From positions 77,258,471 to 77,322,470 of the forward strand of contig CM035153.1 of NCBI GenBank assembly GCA_020205615.1: DNA of 64,000 bases, in the 5' to 3' direction. Positions 21,792 to 34,094 of this stretch are shown here, in pieces (position 1 is the first letter of the stretch; each line of letters opens with the position of its first letter). The notes under the pieces were generated by a model. It was not told the DNA's origin. It was given only the letters and a program-made list of their open reading frames with translations, and did not search any database. This stretch comes from Panax quinquefolius (lineage: Eukaryota; Streptophyta; Magnoliopsida; Apiales; Araliaceae). Both the position numbers and the translations under genes were made by a program.

Positions 21792-22082
21792 TTGTGTCAC
21801 CACAAGGCAAGTATTAAGTATTTAAGATGTTAATTTATCACATTTGATGCTTATAAAGAAAATTGAACAATATTGTTTTGTTGTGTCACCACAAGGATGA
21901 TATTTTTCTTTTTTGAATAAATGGAGTGCTAGGTCGGACTTAACTTGGATAATTTTGATTCGGATGTGCCACCACTTGATCAAAATAATCTAAGAGGCAA
22001 AAGACAAGGAGTCAGATAGTTGATGTAATTGACAAAAGTTGTCTACCTATTTATTTATATATAGTTTGTTGTGTCACCACAA
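21792..22082 (+). repeat. Three TTGTG-TCAC-CACAA stem-loops
   Basis: Exact copies at 21792-21805, 21881-21894 and 22069-22082, each in the context GTTTTG/GTTTG before and GG after. A variant (GTGCCACCAC) lies at about 21965. All are in the E6 leader upstream of gag. Confidence 0.75.
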
Positions 22083-22383
22083 GGCTATATACATTTGAAA
22101 TGGGATCCTTATTCTCACTAGCAAATCTTTAATTAGATTTTGCTTAAACTATAAAGTGAGGGTAATATAGTTTGAAGAAAATAGTGGAGATACCAATTTA
22201 AAACAAGACCTAATTTATTTTGGTAATTAATAATAGAATGTATGTTAAAATGTTGTTAATTACAAATTCATTTACGAAATTTTACAATGTCTAAAATTAC
22301 TATCATCTGCGAAGCATATTAGATGCTAAATTAACCGCAATCAAATTAAACGGATAAGTTAAGGAATTTGAGAATAGTTCTCA

Positions 22384-23095
22384 TGGTCGAAAAGCTATCT
22401 TATGTCCTTAATACGCCTATCCCCTCGCAATGGTTGCGATAATGCCTCCGAGGAAGAGATTGCTACTTTTAGAAAGTGGCAAGATGATGCACAGCTGGCT
22501 CAATGCATCATGCTCGCATCCATGAGTAACGAGCTTCAAATCGTCAAGATGAAACTATGGATGCTCCTACTATATTCCCGCACATCAAGTAGTTGATGGT
22601 GAGGAAAGTAGGACCGATAGATATCGATGTCTAAGGAGCTCTTCCGATCTAGAATGGCCAATGGCACTATAGTATGCATAAAAAATTCTTAACATAATCA
22701 ATTTGATTGATCAATTAGGACAACGAATTTTGTCATGGATGGAGAGTTGAGCCAAGATTTGATCTTGCACTCACTCCCTTTACTCCTTTCATGAATTGTT
22801 GTGAATTTTTCATATGAACAAGCTAGATATCGCCTTCACCGATTTGCTTAACATATTGAAAAATGTTGAGAGTTACTTTCCAACCAAGAAAGATCAAGTC
22901 TTACTGGTAGGGGCCAAAGGATCTTCTGAAAAGAAGAACGATTCAAAGAAGGTAAATAGAAAGGCATAAACAAAGGATAATAAGAACAAAAAGCGATCTT
23001 TGATAGCAAAGGAGTTTGCTACCACTGTAATAAGCCTGGACACTGGAAAGAAACTGCGAGAAGCATCTTGCAGAGGCTAACCAAAGAAGCTTAGT
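22384..23095 (+). pseudogene. E6 gag with zinc knuckle (broken)
   Basis: The N-terminal part reads KLSYVLNTPIP in one frame, then EEEIATFRKWQDDAQLAQCI and LASMSNELQ (22440-22540), the typical copia Gag core (UBN2-like). Further sequence is frame-broken. The zinc knuckle CYHCNKPGHW lies at 23017-23046 with its last Cys lost (KETARS follows). Gag would bind and package element RNA. Confidence 0.85.
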
Positions 23096-23149
23096 GAAGT
23101 TTCGGTTATAAATACAAATTTGTTCATGATTTAAAATAAAATTTTCTTT

Positions 23150-24420
23150 AAGTCAAGGTTCTACTTGGGTATTGGATACCGACTTTGGTTATCATAAATA
23201 TAGATTTATGAAGGGACCAAGCAGAAGTAGAAAGCTAAACAAATATAAGTAATCCTATGTGTTGAAAATGAAGCAAAGGTTGCTGCATTAGCCATAGAAA
23301 CTTATAGTTTAGCAATGCATACGAGCAATTCTATTAAGTCAATAAGTTGTTATTGTATTCCAGTTCTTGTTAAGAAATATTATTTCCATTTTATTGTTGG
23401 ACAATAAAATTTTGGTATTATAATTAAGAACAATTGTTGTTCTATTTATAATAATAATGTTTTGTATAGAATCGAATATTACTTAATAAATTTTGTATAC
23501 TTGACTTACGTGAAAAATATATTTTGCAAATTAAACAAATTAGTATAAGAAAATGAGATGATCATTCAAAGAGTTGAATGTATGTATTTGTTGAAATACA
23601 AGTGTGAATTATTTGAAAGGTTCAAAGAATTCAGAAGTGAAACAAATTGACAAAGTATTAAGATTCTTTGATTAGATCAAGGAATAAATACTTGTGCAAT
23701 AAGTTTCTAGATCATCTCAAATGATTTTCTCATAATGGACACATCCTGATACGCAATAATTGATTGATGTATCTGAATGAAAAATCGTACCTTGTTGGAC
23801 ATGGTGTGGTCCATAATGATTTTACCGACATTCCAGTATCCTTCTGGGATAATGTCCTAGAAATGGCTGCATATATACAAAAGGTAACCTCAAAATCCGG
23901 CCCCAAGACTCCATAAAAGTTATGGACAGGGAGGATTCCTAATCTTAAGTATGTTAAGATAAGGGGTTCCAACTTATGTGAAAAGGTTTCAAAAGGATAA
24001 GCTTGGAACAAAATTTGACATGTACAGATTTGTGGGACATCCTAAAGTAAGTTTAGGGTAAATGTTCTATAATCCTACTTAGCAAAAGGTGTTTGTTGTA
24101 AAACACGCTGCCTTCTAAGATAAAGGTGTTTATCATTGAAAGGGCTAGTGGGAGGATAATAGATCTTGAAGAGTTCAAGAACCACAAAACACAATAAGTC
24201 AAATAAGAGGAACTCAGAGATGAACTATTGTACCACAAATCCAATCAATCGAAATCGGAATAGTACCAAGATACCTAGGAGGTATAGATTCATCATAGAT
24301 GATGATGATGAGGTACACATCATAGAAGATGATGATCCAGTTACATACGATGAGGTAAGAGTTCTAGTGTGTACAAAAGGGTCAGTGGGAGCGTCGTGAA
24401 ATTTCTAGTATTATATGTTG
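23150..24420 (+). pseudogene. E6 protease-integrase remnants
   Basis: STWVLDTDFG at about 23160 is the copia protease active site (usually LDTG; the Gly is Asp here). The linker stretch EAKVAALAIETYSLAM follows at 23268-23310. The integrase C-terminal motif DIPVSFWDNVLEMAAYI is at about 23826-23880, then KSGPKTP and PNLKYVKIRG. The pieces around 24055-24390 match the end of integrase and the acidic linker before RT (DDDDEVHIIEDDDPVTYDE). The integrase catalytic core (DDE) is largely missing. Confidence 0.8.
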
Positions 24421-25270
24421 ATATACTACGGATGAGGAATAACATACCAATGCTACAATCAGTAAAGATAAAGTTGTCTAAACATTCCTCCACGAATAAT
24501 TTGGGAAGAGTATCTTAATTGGGGATATAAATCTATATAGATAGATTTAAGAGGATGCTCGACTTAACCCAAGGAACGTATATTCATTTGATGCTAAAGT
24601 CGTTTAGCATGGCAAACTCCAAGAGATGTCTCATGTTGATGAGCCATGGAGTGTATCTCTCTTAATAGTCCCCATAAACTCCAAAGAAGAGAGATTGCAT
24701 GAGTGACAATCATGTATGCAATGAAATGTACGAGACCTGATGTTGATCAGTCATATTCTGGAGAAGTTCAACGTGAGTCGCTGTGAAAACATCTTAAAAT
24801 TCTTAACCGGTACTAAGGATGTGAGCAAACATGGTGGGTTTGAATTAAAACTAGAGGGCTTTACAGACTCAAGTTTTTCAGACAGACCAAGACGATCGAA
24901 AATCAACTTTAAGGTAAAGTGTTACCTTGAATAAAGGGTGCGATGAATTAGAAAGGTTCCAAACAAAGAAAGAGTTCTTTGGTTTAGTGATAAAGACAAA
25001 GTATATAGCTATAAATGAAGTCGCAAGTTGATTGTTTGGATTAAAAGTTCATTACTGTAACTAGGAATAGTTCCTAAGTCTCATCTTGGATCTAAACATG
25101 TGTTGTGGCACTTTCATTTGATTATTAGAATCATTGAAAGATGGAAAATCACTATAGAGATAGTGGACTCTCATGAACAACATTACATATCCATTAACTA
25201 AAGCTTATCCAACAGCAGGATAATCGTCACTTAGAGAAGAAGAGTATAAGATACAATGGCGATTGGCTTA
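24420..25270 (+). pseudogene. E6 reverse transcriptase/RNase H remnants
   Basis: Most of RT is deleted. A mutated catalytic box (YVDD lost one Asp codon) is at 24413-24435. The connection segment resembling LGIKIYRD-RLKRMLGLTQGTY is at about 24515-24590, and RNase H matches GGFELKLEGFTDSSF at 24832-24885. Frames are broken by indels. The PPT and 3' LTR follow. Confidence 0.8.
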
Positions 25271-25285
25271 GTGCAAGTGAGAGAT
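25270..25285 (+). other. E6 polypurine tract
   Basis: GTGCAAGTGAGAGAT directly before the 3' LTR. This matches the GCAAGTGGGAGAT-type tract usual for plant copia elements. It primes plus-strand DNA. Confidence 0.7.
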
Positions 25286-27153
25286 TGAAAGTAATATGCA
25301 CACAAGCCAATCATGTTTGATGATAAAGCATATACTTTGTAACAATCTTATTCATTTATTAATAAAAAGTATTAATTTATTAAAGGCTTTTAATTATCTA
25401 CATAATCTTGTTTTTATAATATGTGATAAACCTATAGTTTTAAGCAATGCTTTTAGAATAATGATGATGATCATTCTAATGAGATCTAAATTCTTAGAAA
25501 GCTTAAAACTAAAATAGTTCCCAATCATTGGATTACTAAATTGGGGATTAGTGAATCCGGATAGATTGGTACATACGTTGCTTGCTCATTGGATGAGGAT
25601 GATTGATCTCATGATCATTTGTGTGGAGACACTAAAGCAAGTATATAGGTGCTTATTAGAGAATAAGTTCACTGAACGTGGCTCGCTAAGGAATACCTAA
25701 TGGAGTTTTATTTGCCTGTCAATAGGAATTCCTGTAGTGATAGTAGTACAAGTAATCCTTGGACTTGAGATCATCATAGTATCTTGTGTATGATGAGTTA
25801 TACTTTGACTTATTCCTTAAGACCCTTAGGGTATATCAAAGGGTATGCTTGGGTATAATAAGTTGTACATGGAGATAATGTATGATCAATAAAGAATCTA
25901 TCACTTCTAATAAAAGAAGAGAAATGTCCTATGTGATTCGATAAATGACAACCCAAGAGTCCTTGGCGGCGAATGAAATTAGAAAGGAGTTTCTAATTTG
26001 CATTATTTGAGTTGTGCATTTAAGGATCGAAATACATATAATTAAATAAAATAAGACTTGACAAGAATTCCATGTCTTATATTTAATTGGGACATTGTAT
26101 GGTGGAAGGATTGAATTATCACGGAACTATTTACTCAAAGGTTCTTTAATGATTAATGTTGAGATCTATATTATCCGGAAAGTCGTTGATCGTTAGGGAG
26201 GCTTATCCTATTGTAGAATAAATATTATTTATTTAAATAAATTAATTGTTTAATTTATTAATTTAAATAAGATTAGAATTGTTCTAATTGATTTATTCAC
26301 AACCGGTTTAATATGGAGAACCTAAAGGGTCACACCATAAAAGGAAGAATAATTATTTAAGAAGTTAATGGCATAATCGTAATAATATGTTAAGTATATT
26401 TAATTTAATCTATGGTGATAGAATAAATTAAATAGCTTAATATTTATTATTTAATATTTTAGAAATATTAAATATAAATTAATAAGAGGAGTCTTATTAA
26501 TATTATTACAATTATTATTATTTTAATTTCTAAAAGAGTTTAGGAATTAATTTAATATAAGTACTCTCATTTATTCCTAATTGGATTAGGAAGGAAAATT
26601 AGTTAAAGGAGTTTAATTAATTATCCCTAATAAGATTAGGGAGCTTAATTAATTAAAAGAATTAATTAATTAAAACCCAATTCCTTAATTGTTAAGGTGG
26701 GTTGCCCACATCTATAAATAAGAGGAGTCTTATTATGGGTGGTATGGGTTGTTGACTTTTACAACGACATAATTCCAATTTGTTGGAGAGTACTCCCTTT
26801 CTATAGAGATAGAAAACTAGGGTTTGAGCCAAACAACCCTTCTTCTTGAATTTTCTTCTTCCTTGGTGGATCACCTCTAGAGGCCAAACATTTGGGTGGC
26901 TAACGTTGATCAAAGGAAGGAACAAAACCCCGGTGGATTTAAGATTGAACGCAAAAGGATTTGGAGGTGAACTTGTACGAGAGAAGCTCGATCTTCAAGG
27001 GTATGATTTTATTCTTTATCTTTTCGTTTAATTAATAATTGTGCATAAAGGGTGATCCGGGTATATGGTTTGTAAATTTTTAAACTCTGATTTTACACGC
27101 TTCTGCATTAATTTTGCAATTTGATTGCGTCCATGAACATTACAAACCTAACA
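25286..27153 (+). repeat. E6 3' LTR (1868 bases)
   Basis: Nearly identical to the 5' LTR. Differences cluster at CNG words, for example AACTCTGATT and TTCTGCATT here against AACTCGATT and TTCGCATT in the 5' copy. Followed by TSD CCATT at 27154-27158. Confidence 0.95.
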
Positions 27154-27158
27154 CCATT

Positions 27159-27900
27159 CGCCACCTTTATGTTCCGTGGCGGGGTATCATCTTGGTGGAG
27201 TTCATGTGAAGCGTACCCATCCAAATTTCGCATTCAAAGATGTCTTGGGAGACGTTTGAAACTATTTAATGACAAATACTTTCACGAAAGTGTTCGTCAT
27301 ATGAAGGAAGTGGAGTTCATCGATTAGAGCAAAACAACAACATGATTTTTGTCTCAAATGACGAGGCAAAGTTTGCGAGTTATCCGTGTTTGCACCTCAT
27401 TTGGTGGAGAATGAGGAACTTATGACGCGGATGTTTTTAGAGGTTTGAAACCGGCATACGTCGAGATATCTCATTTCTCATAAACTTTCTCTCTATTCGG
27501 ATGTTGTAAATGGGCTCAATTATTAGAGCGAGATAACGAGTACGGTCAACGAGGACCACAACCGAGGATCGTACGAGATAGCGATCAATGTAATAATGAT
27601 AACCAAATGGAGAAAAAACAGATTTTATGACAAAATGGTAACCACTCTGGTGGTAATCATGGCCATGAAAATAGAAGAAGCGAGTCGGGAGGAGATTTTA
27701 AAAAGAGGAGATTTAACAACGACCATGTGAAGACAGCAGTCTTTGCAAAGAATCGGTTCTAAGGAAGAGAACGACCACCGGTCATATGCTATAAATCTGG
27801 GAAAGAGGGACATATCACCAAACTGTCCTGACAACAGATTCAAGATATGCTATAATTGTGGAAAGGAAGGACATATCGCTTGAGATTATGCGGTGGCGAA
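27159..27900 (+). pseudogene. E5 gag, C-terminal part after E6
   Basis: Resumes with the capsid region (FNDKYFHESVRHMKEVEFID at 27265-27324, a Retrotrans_gag-type core). Two CCHC knuckles follow at 27787-27887: ICYKSGKEGHI (second Cys lost) and ICYNCGKEGHIA followed by a stop. Several frameshifts and stops are present. Confidence 0.85.
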
Positions 27901-28009
27901 ACCTAGTTCAATGAGGGACGGTGATTCAAAAAGACCGTCCCGGAAAAGTCAAAGTCAACGATTAGGGAAGAGCGTTTGTTGTATTTGGTCAAAATCGCGA
28001 GGAACCCAA

Positions 28010-28420
28010 ACAAGGTGATCACGGGTAAGCTATTTATAAATTCTTGCGAAGTTTATACCTTACTTGATCTGGGTGCTACCCATTCATTTATCTCTCTCTC
28101 GCTTGTGCTCAACGTTTAAACTTGACTCGGAGAAATTAGACTTTGACCTATCTGTGGAAACTCAGTTAGGAGAAACTTTCATCACATCCAATTTTTTATA
28201 AATCTTGTTTGATTCAAGTTGGCACCATTACCTTACACTGTTGACCTTATCTCTTTAAAGATACTTGCTTTTGATGTGATTTTAGGGATTGATTGGTTAA
28301 CTACTCATCATGCCAAAATTGATTGTTTTCGTAAGGTTGTTAGTTTTCATATTCCTAACCAACTTTGTTATGCAAATTCAAGCAACTAAACCATTAAAAT
28401 CAATCACTATCATATCTAAT
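28010..28420 (+). pseudogene. E5 protease (broken)
   Basis: Reads GKLFINSCEVYTLL then DLGATHSFIS, with the catalytic Asp codon at 28066-28068. The downstream LAFDVILGIDWL-type flap sequence at 28260-28300 is typical of gypsy proteases. Frame breaks are frequent. Confidence 0.8.
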
Positions 28421-28504
28421 CATAAAGCTATTCATTTATTGAAAAAAGCGGATGTCAAGCTTTCTTAGCCCATGTTATGGATTTGAATAAAGACACGTCC
28501 AAAT

Positions 28505-29870
28505 TTGAATAATATTCTGTTGTTATTGACTTTCTGGCGTATTTCTGAAGAACTTCCCGGTCACCCCGAACGTGAAGTTGAATTCTTTATTGATCTTGAA
28601 CACAGTATAAAGCCCATTTCTAAAACCCTATATCGAATGGCTCCTATTGAACTTCGAGGAGTTAAAGGTCTAACTACGAGGAATTGTTGGACATCGGTTT
28701 CATTCTCGTCCTAAGACATCTCCTTGGGGTGCTCTGTTTTATTAAGTAAAGAAGAAAGACGGAGTATCACGACTTTATATTGACTATCGGGAATTGAACC
28801 ATGTCACCATCAAGAATAGGTATCCTCTACCTCGTATTAATGACTTGTTTGACCCGATTCAAGAGGGGCACAATTCTTTTCAAAAATCGATCTTCGCTTA
28901 CGGATATCATCAATTTGAAGATTAGAACCGAGGATATTCCAAAGACGCCTTGAAACTCGGTATGGGCATTATGAATTCTTAGTCATGTCTTTCGGATTGA
29001 CTAATGCTCCTGCGGCTTTCATGGATATGATGAACCGAGTATTCAAAGAATATTTGGATCAGTTTGTTGTTGTCTTTATTGATGACATCCTTATATATTC
29101 CAAAAGTCGTGAAGATCATGAGCACCATTTGAAGCTGGTACTCCAAAGGCTTCGTGAAAACAAACTATATGCCAAATTGAAGAAATGCGAGTTACGGCTT
29201 GAGGAAGTAGCATTCCTTGGGCGCGTGGTGTCAAAACATGGAGTATCGGTTGATCCGTGAAGATTGAAGCAATACAAAATTGGGAACAACCAAAGTTCGG
29301 TGGATCAAGTCGTAGCTTTTGGGCTTAGCATTGGTTATTATCGGAGATTCGTGGAAGGTTTTCTCGAATCGCTACTCCATTAACTCAAATAACTTGGAAG
29401 GATACAAAATTCGTTTAGAGCGAAGAATGCGAGAAGAGTTTCCAAGAGCTTAAGAGGAGACTTATTTCGACTGTTCTAACAATACCATCCGGTTCGGATG
29501 GATTTGTTATTTACTGATGATGCTTCGCAAAAGGGTTAGGATGTGTTCTCATGCAACGTAGGAAAGTCATAGCCTATGCCTCACGACAAACTTAAAGAGT
29601 ATGAGAGGAATTATCCTACTCATGATCTAGAGTTAGCGGCATCGTTTTGCCGCTTAAAGATATGGAGGCACTATCTATATGGGAGAAAGTGGAGATATAT
29701 TCGGACCATAAAAGCCTTAAATATTTCTTCACTCAAAAAGAACTCAACATCTTGGCGCAAATGACGTTTGCTCGAGCTATTGAAGACTACGACCACACTA
29801 TTCAATACCATCCTGGAAAAGCGAGCGTGGTAGGTGACGCGTTGAGTAGAAGATCATATCTTGAGGAACG
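28505..29870 (+). pseudogene. E5 reverse transcriptase and RNase H (broken)
   Basis: RT begins with sequence before [15 protein letters not shown] (28610-28655). The palm is best preserved at 28985-29260: [20 protein letters not shown], then FIDD at 29075-29086, then the connection [15 protein letters not shown]. RNase H runs to about 29865 (motifs YASRQ-, [45 protein letters not shown]) in several frames. These enzymes copy element RNA to DNA; here they are disrupted. Confidence 0.88.
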
Positions 29871-29899
29871 AAAAGTGCGATGATGTCAAGTATACGCCG

Positions 29900-30826
29900 T
29901 AGAGCCAACTTTAATAGAAAAAGTTAAGGTTGCTCAAGCCACCGATCCGGAGATGATGCGTATGAAGAAGAAAGTACAAGAAGGAGCTATTAGGAGCGAG
30001 AATTGATGAAGAAGGAATACTTGAGTCCACTCTGAGACTTTGTGTTCCTAACGACTACGATTTGAAGTACAAGATTATGATGGAGGCACACAATACACCA
30101 TTTGCAATCCATCCTCGAAAGTACTAAAATGTATCGTGATCTTCGACATACATTTTGGTGGAACAATATGAAGAGAGAGATTGCAAAGTTTATCTCAATG
30201 TGTTTAACTTGTCAACGTGTAAAGGCGAGCATCCGGTACCTAAGGGTCCGTTGCAACCACTTGAGATTCTGAAATGGAAGTGGAACACATTACCATGGAT
30301 TTCGTTCTGGGTCTTCCTACGATTTCTCAAGGCATCAATGCTATTTGGGTTATTGTTGATAGATTAACCAAGTCTGCTCATTTCTTGCCGATCACGGAGA
30401 CTTATTCCTTGAGCGTCTTGCTAGTATATGCGTGAATGAAATTGTGAGTTTGCATGGCATGCCCAGATCCATAGTTTGGATCGTGACCCAAGATTCACTT
30501 CAAGATTTTGGGTTAGCTTGCAAAAAGCTATGGGCACGGATTTGCGATTTAGTTCGACATACCATCCTCAAATGGACTCGACAATCGAAAAGACTATTCA
30601 AACTCTTGAAGATCTATTAAGACTCTGTGTCCTAGACTTCAAGGGCGGTTGGGATAAGTATTTACCATTGGTGGAATTCTCCTACAACAACGATTATCGA
30701 CCAAGTATAGGTGTGGCTCCATTTGAAGCATTATATGGGCGAAAAAGTGTCGCTCTCCAAATATGTTGGGACGAGGTGGGTGAAGCAACATTGTTGGGAC
30801 CCGAGTTGAATACGTATGATTACTGA
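29900..30826 (+). pseudogene. E5 integrase (broken)
   Basis: The zinc region with CLTCQR/VNLSTCKG frames is at 30190-30225. The core keeps DRDPRFTSRFW (second catalytic Asp, 30479) and the Glu region [15 protein letters not shown] (about 30575-30620). The open frame 30476-30826 continues through [14 protein letters not shown] and GVAPFEALYGRK. Upstream, LPWISFWVFLRFLK-type reading is an out-of-frame version of the first-Asp region. Confidence 0.87.
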
Positions 30827-31345
30827 AAAGATTCAAATGATTCGACAACGATATACAAACGGCACAAGATCGACAAAAGAGTTATGCGGATCTTCATCGA
30901 AAGGACGTGGAATTTAGTGTAGGGGATCATGTATTGTTGAAGTTGCTCCATGGAAGGGAGTTACAAGATTTGGGAAGAGAGGAAAGCTCAATCCACGATT
31001 TATTGGTCCATTTCAAATTCTTGACCGAGTAGGAAATGTAGCTTATAGACTTGCGTTACCTCCAAGTATGTCTCGTGTTCATAATGTGTTTCACATATCC
31101 GTATTTCAGAAATATGTGAAAGACCCGGACCACGTTATAGAATTAGAACCCACGAAATAGCCAAGACTTAACGTATGAGGAGGTACTGTCAAGATCTTGG
31201 ATAGGAAGGAGCATGTCCCACGCCAAAAAGGTCATACCACAAGTTAAAGTTTTATGGAGGAATCATGCTATAGAGGAAATGACACGGGAATTGGAAATGT
31301 AAATGAAAGCGAGGTATCCTCACCTTTTCAAACACAGTGTACGTC
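30827..31345 (+). pseudogene. E5 integrase tail with chromodomain-like end
   Basis: Continues past integrase with HNVFHIS (31080-31105) and then a segment containing VKVLWRNHAIEEMTRELEM (about 31235-31295). The WRNH-EE-TWE pattern is that of the chromodomain fused to integrase in Tekay/Reina-type chromoviruses, which directs insertion to heterochromatin. The Trp of the TWE motif reads Arg here, and a stop follows within MKARYPHLF. Confidence 0.7.
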
Positions 31346-31368
31346 GTCAATTTCGAGGACGAAATTTC

Positions 31369-31382
31369 ATAAGGAGGGAGGT
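31369..31382 (+). other. E5 polypurine tract
   Basis: AAGGAGGGAGGT-type purine run immediately before the 3' LTR start TGTAAGACC. Confidence 0.75.
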
Positions 31383-34089
31383 TGTAAGACCCCAACTTAT
31401 TATTAATGAAATTTAATTTTCTCTATTTATTATTTTGAAATAGTAAGGGTTGATGTGATTAATGTGGATAGTTAGGGGTAAAATACGCAAATATTTCAAA
31501 ATAAGCAAGTGGTTATAAAATATTCATTGTTGTTTGGGAATATTCGTTTGGTCGTGGAATATTAAATCGCTGTCGGGGAATATTAAATGCGACGACAGTA
31601 GCGACCATGTGTGGGCCCCATAACTGAAAGCGATTGGATGAAGAAAACGATAAATATAAGTTGTTTAAAAATAATCGGTTGTAGTTATTCTGCTTAATCT
31701 CACCGTTAAAATACTCTGGTGATTAAAATACGAGTAGCACGGTATTGCACCAATTATTGATTCTTACGTGAAGGCACTTTACTCAATAATGGTTACGATA
31801 ATTCTTCGCTCAATTATTTTATTGAGTTAATAATTCTTTGCGTTGATATTTTATATTCTTTGTTGTTTCAATAATTGTCATTACACAATATTTTTCATTA
31901 TCGAAGCAATAATTCATATTATCTGAGTAATATTATTAGATAACATTTTTGGCAATGTCTAGAAAGTTACATCTAAGGAGAGGTTTGGTCACCTAATTGC
32001 GGCGCTACCATGAAAGAAAATTCTTATTGAAAGCCCCTCTTTCTTAGGAACCGCACGGTTGTCAATATTGTGATTCTGTAATATTATTTGTGAATAATTA
32101 ATTATTGATTCATATGATGAGGAAAATATTGATTTTATGTGGATATAGATGGAGAAAATTTTTAATGTGACAATTGTTGAAAATTGAAATTTTATCTTTT
32201 TCGATAAAATAATTCATTTAAATATATTATTATATTTTAATAATATAATAATGGTGATATTTTACAACGAATGTGGGATATATGAGTATCTGAGGAGGAA
32301 GAGTATTTTTGTTGCAATAAATATTTAAAACATGTTAAACATGTCGGTGGACCCTATTTATTATCGAAATTTGATTATAGCACAAAAATTGCCCGTTTAT
32401 GGATTTGGTCAATTTCTATTTGGCATTTGGAAAAACTTTCTTCTGTAAAGTTGTAGAGAATTGAATTTTCTATAAAACTCATGAGATTTGATTTTTCTGA
32501 TGAAAGGGCTATTTATTATGAATTATTGAAGTTACGAAGCTCAAAATAATTGATTTTGGAAGTTTAAAATATTTTAATTACAAAAACGTTTTTTGTGTTT
32601 GGTTAGCCTCATTAAACACATGCAAGTTGCTGAATTCAGATGGTTCTAGGTGCGTAGAGAATTTGTAATATATATAATATTATTATATTAAATTTTACGC
32701 TTTGGTGTTCTAAGCAATTTCTATAAATAGGGTGCTTAGGTTAGAATTGAAAATCACACCGTAAATCAAGTTTTCTCTCTATATTATCGGCGTATTCTTG
32801 TGAGTATTTTGAGTATACTTTGAGTATTGTTAGGCGGTGCAAGTTCCTTGAAAGACTATACCCTTATTCCAAATTTAAGTACTAATCTTTCGAGGTAAGG
32901 GATGTTATTTTCTTCTTAGATGATATTATTTCTTCAATATCATTATCTTTGAAATATTGGTTGGAACTTTTATCAAATTTGGAACTTTTCCATGCTCGGG
33001 GTTACTATTCATGAGTTACTATTCACGAGTTACTATTCATGAGTTACTATTCACGAGTTACTATTCACGAGTACTATTCATGAAGCGTGAAGATGTTTTT
33101 GTGGAATTTCTATCTTTTGGTGTCGGAGTTACTATTCACGTATACGGCACTATTCACGTATACGGCACTATTCATCGAAAAATAAAATTTCATCTTTTTG
33201 TCCAAAATATCTATTCTGGATACTAGCTTTGATTGTATCCATGTTTTGATCATTCTTGAATTTTACACCACTATGATTATTTTTGAGGTATTTTTGGATG
33301 TGGATAAAACAAAGTACGAATCCTTAATCCTTAATCCTTGTCATTTTGTTTCACTGGATCGTTTTCTTTAAAATATTTTTCATCATCCTCGGTCTTAAAT
33401 GATGATATTATTGAATATCTTTGGCACATAGTGCAAGATGAATGATTTCTGAAGAATATCTTTGGTAGTAGTGCAAAAGATGAACAGTGTGTTTAGATGA
33501 ACATGACCAATCGATGAATATCTTTGGCACATAGTGCAAAGATGAATATTTGATTCAGATGTATATTGATTGATGTTACGAGGGATAAAAGATAGACAAT
33601 GAACTTTTAAATTCATACATAGAAGATAGTAGTTTGCATTCTCTACTTAACTCTTCTAATGAATTATTATTTCATTGCGAATATTGATTTAAAATTTGTT
33701 GTCTATTGTATTCTATTAGATTTTTCCTGTTGAAGACTAACGGTAATTTGTTGTATATTATCTTAGTCATAATATTCTTTCTTGAGCTAGTTGAGCTCAC
33801 CTTTTTCCTTTTGTTCCATTTTTCTCGGGAGGCGATAATATAGCGAAATACGAGTCTGGGTATGGAATGAAGGTTTTAGAGAGAGTTGTTTAGTAGTCCT
33901 CACCATTTTTGTAAAATAATGTATCAATAAATGTGATGAGGATTTATTTGAGTATAGATATTGTCTAGAAGATAATATTTGTATTTAAACTCACAGTTTT
34001 ACTGTTGTAATAATAAAGTTGTAGTTGTTTCTGTACCATGTATTGACAACTCAGAATGGGAGATGTATACCTATTTTGGGGGCGTCACA
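31383..34089 (+). repeat. E5 3' LTR (2707 bases)
   Basis: TGTAAGACCCCAACTT to GGGGGCGTCACA. Has TATA at 32722-32729, the 14-base array at about 32999-33085 and hairpins at about 33410-33550. TSD ATCTT follows at 34090-34094. Confidence 0.95.
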
Positions 34090-34094
34090 ATCTT

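Larger units (their letters stand above)
19741..22380 (+). other. E6 non-coding 5' leader (2.6 kb)
   Basis: No coding match. It holds an A-run (about 19842), an (AT)n run (20181-20259), the hairpin array (20262-21030), and three TTGTG-TCAC-CACAA stem-loops (21792-22082). The leader is unusually long relative to the LTR and the remaining coding region. Confidence 0.7.
17851..27153 (+). mobile_element. E6: Ty1/copia retrotransposon inserted in E5 gag
   Basis: Direct LTRs 17851-19725 and 25286-27153, both starting TGAAAGTAATATGC and ending ACCTAATA or ACCTAACA, with TSD CCATT. The internal order is PBS, long non-coding leader, gag, protease, integrase, RT, RNase H. Integrase before RT marks it as copia. 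The LTRs are very similar, so insertion is recent compared with E5, yet most of pol is deleted or frame-broken. It is a defective copy. I cannot name the copia lineage with confidence. Confidence 0.93.
14558..34089 (+). mobile_element. E5: complete Tekay/Del-like Ty3/gypsy element (interrupted)
   Basis: Two LTRs (14558-17299 and 31383-34089), a PBS at 17301, gag-protease-RT-RNase H-integrase plus a chromodomain-like tail, a polypurine tract at 31369-31382, and the TSD ATCTT on both sides. The total span includes the 9.3 kb copia insertion E6. Without it E5 is about 10.2 kb. The element sits in the same orientation inside E4, a diverged LTR of its own family. Coding frames are broken throughout. 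The LTR pair shows many small differences, several at CHG sites, so age from LTR divergence would be overestimated if those are read errors. Confidence 0.93.
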
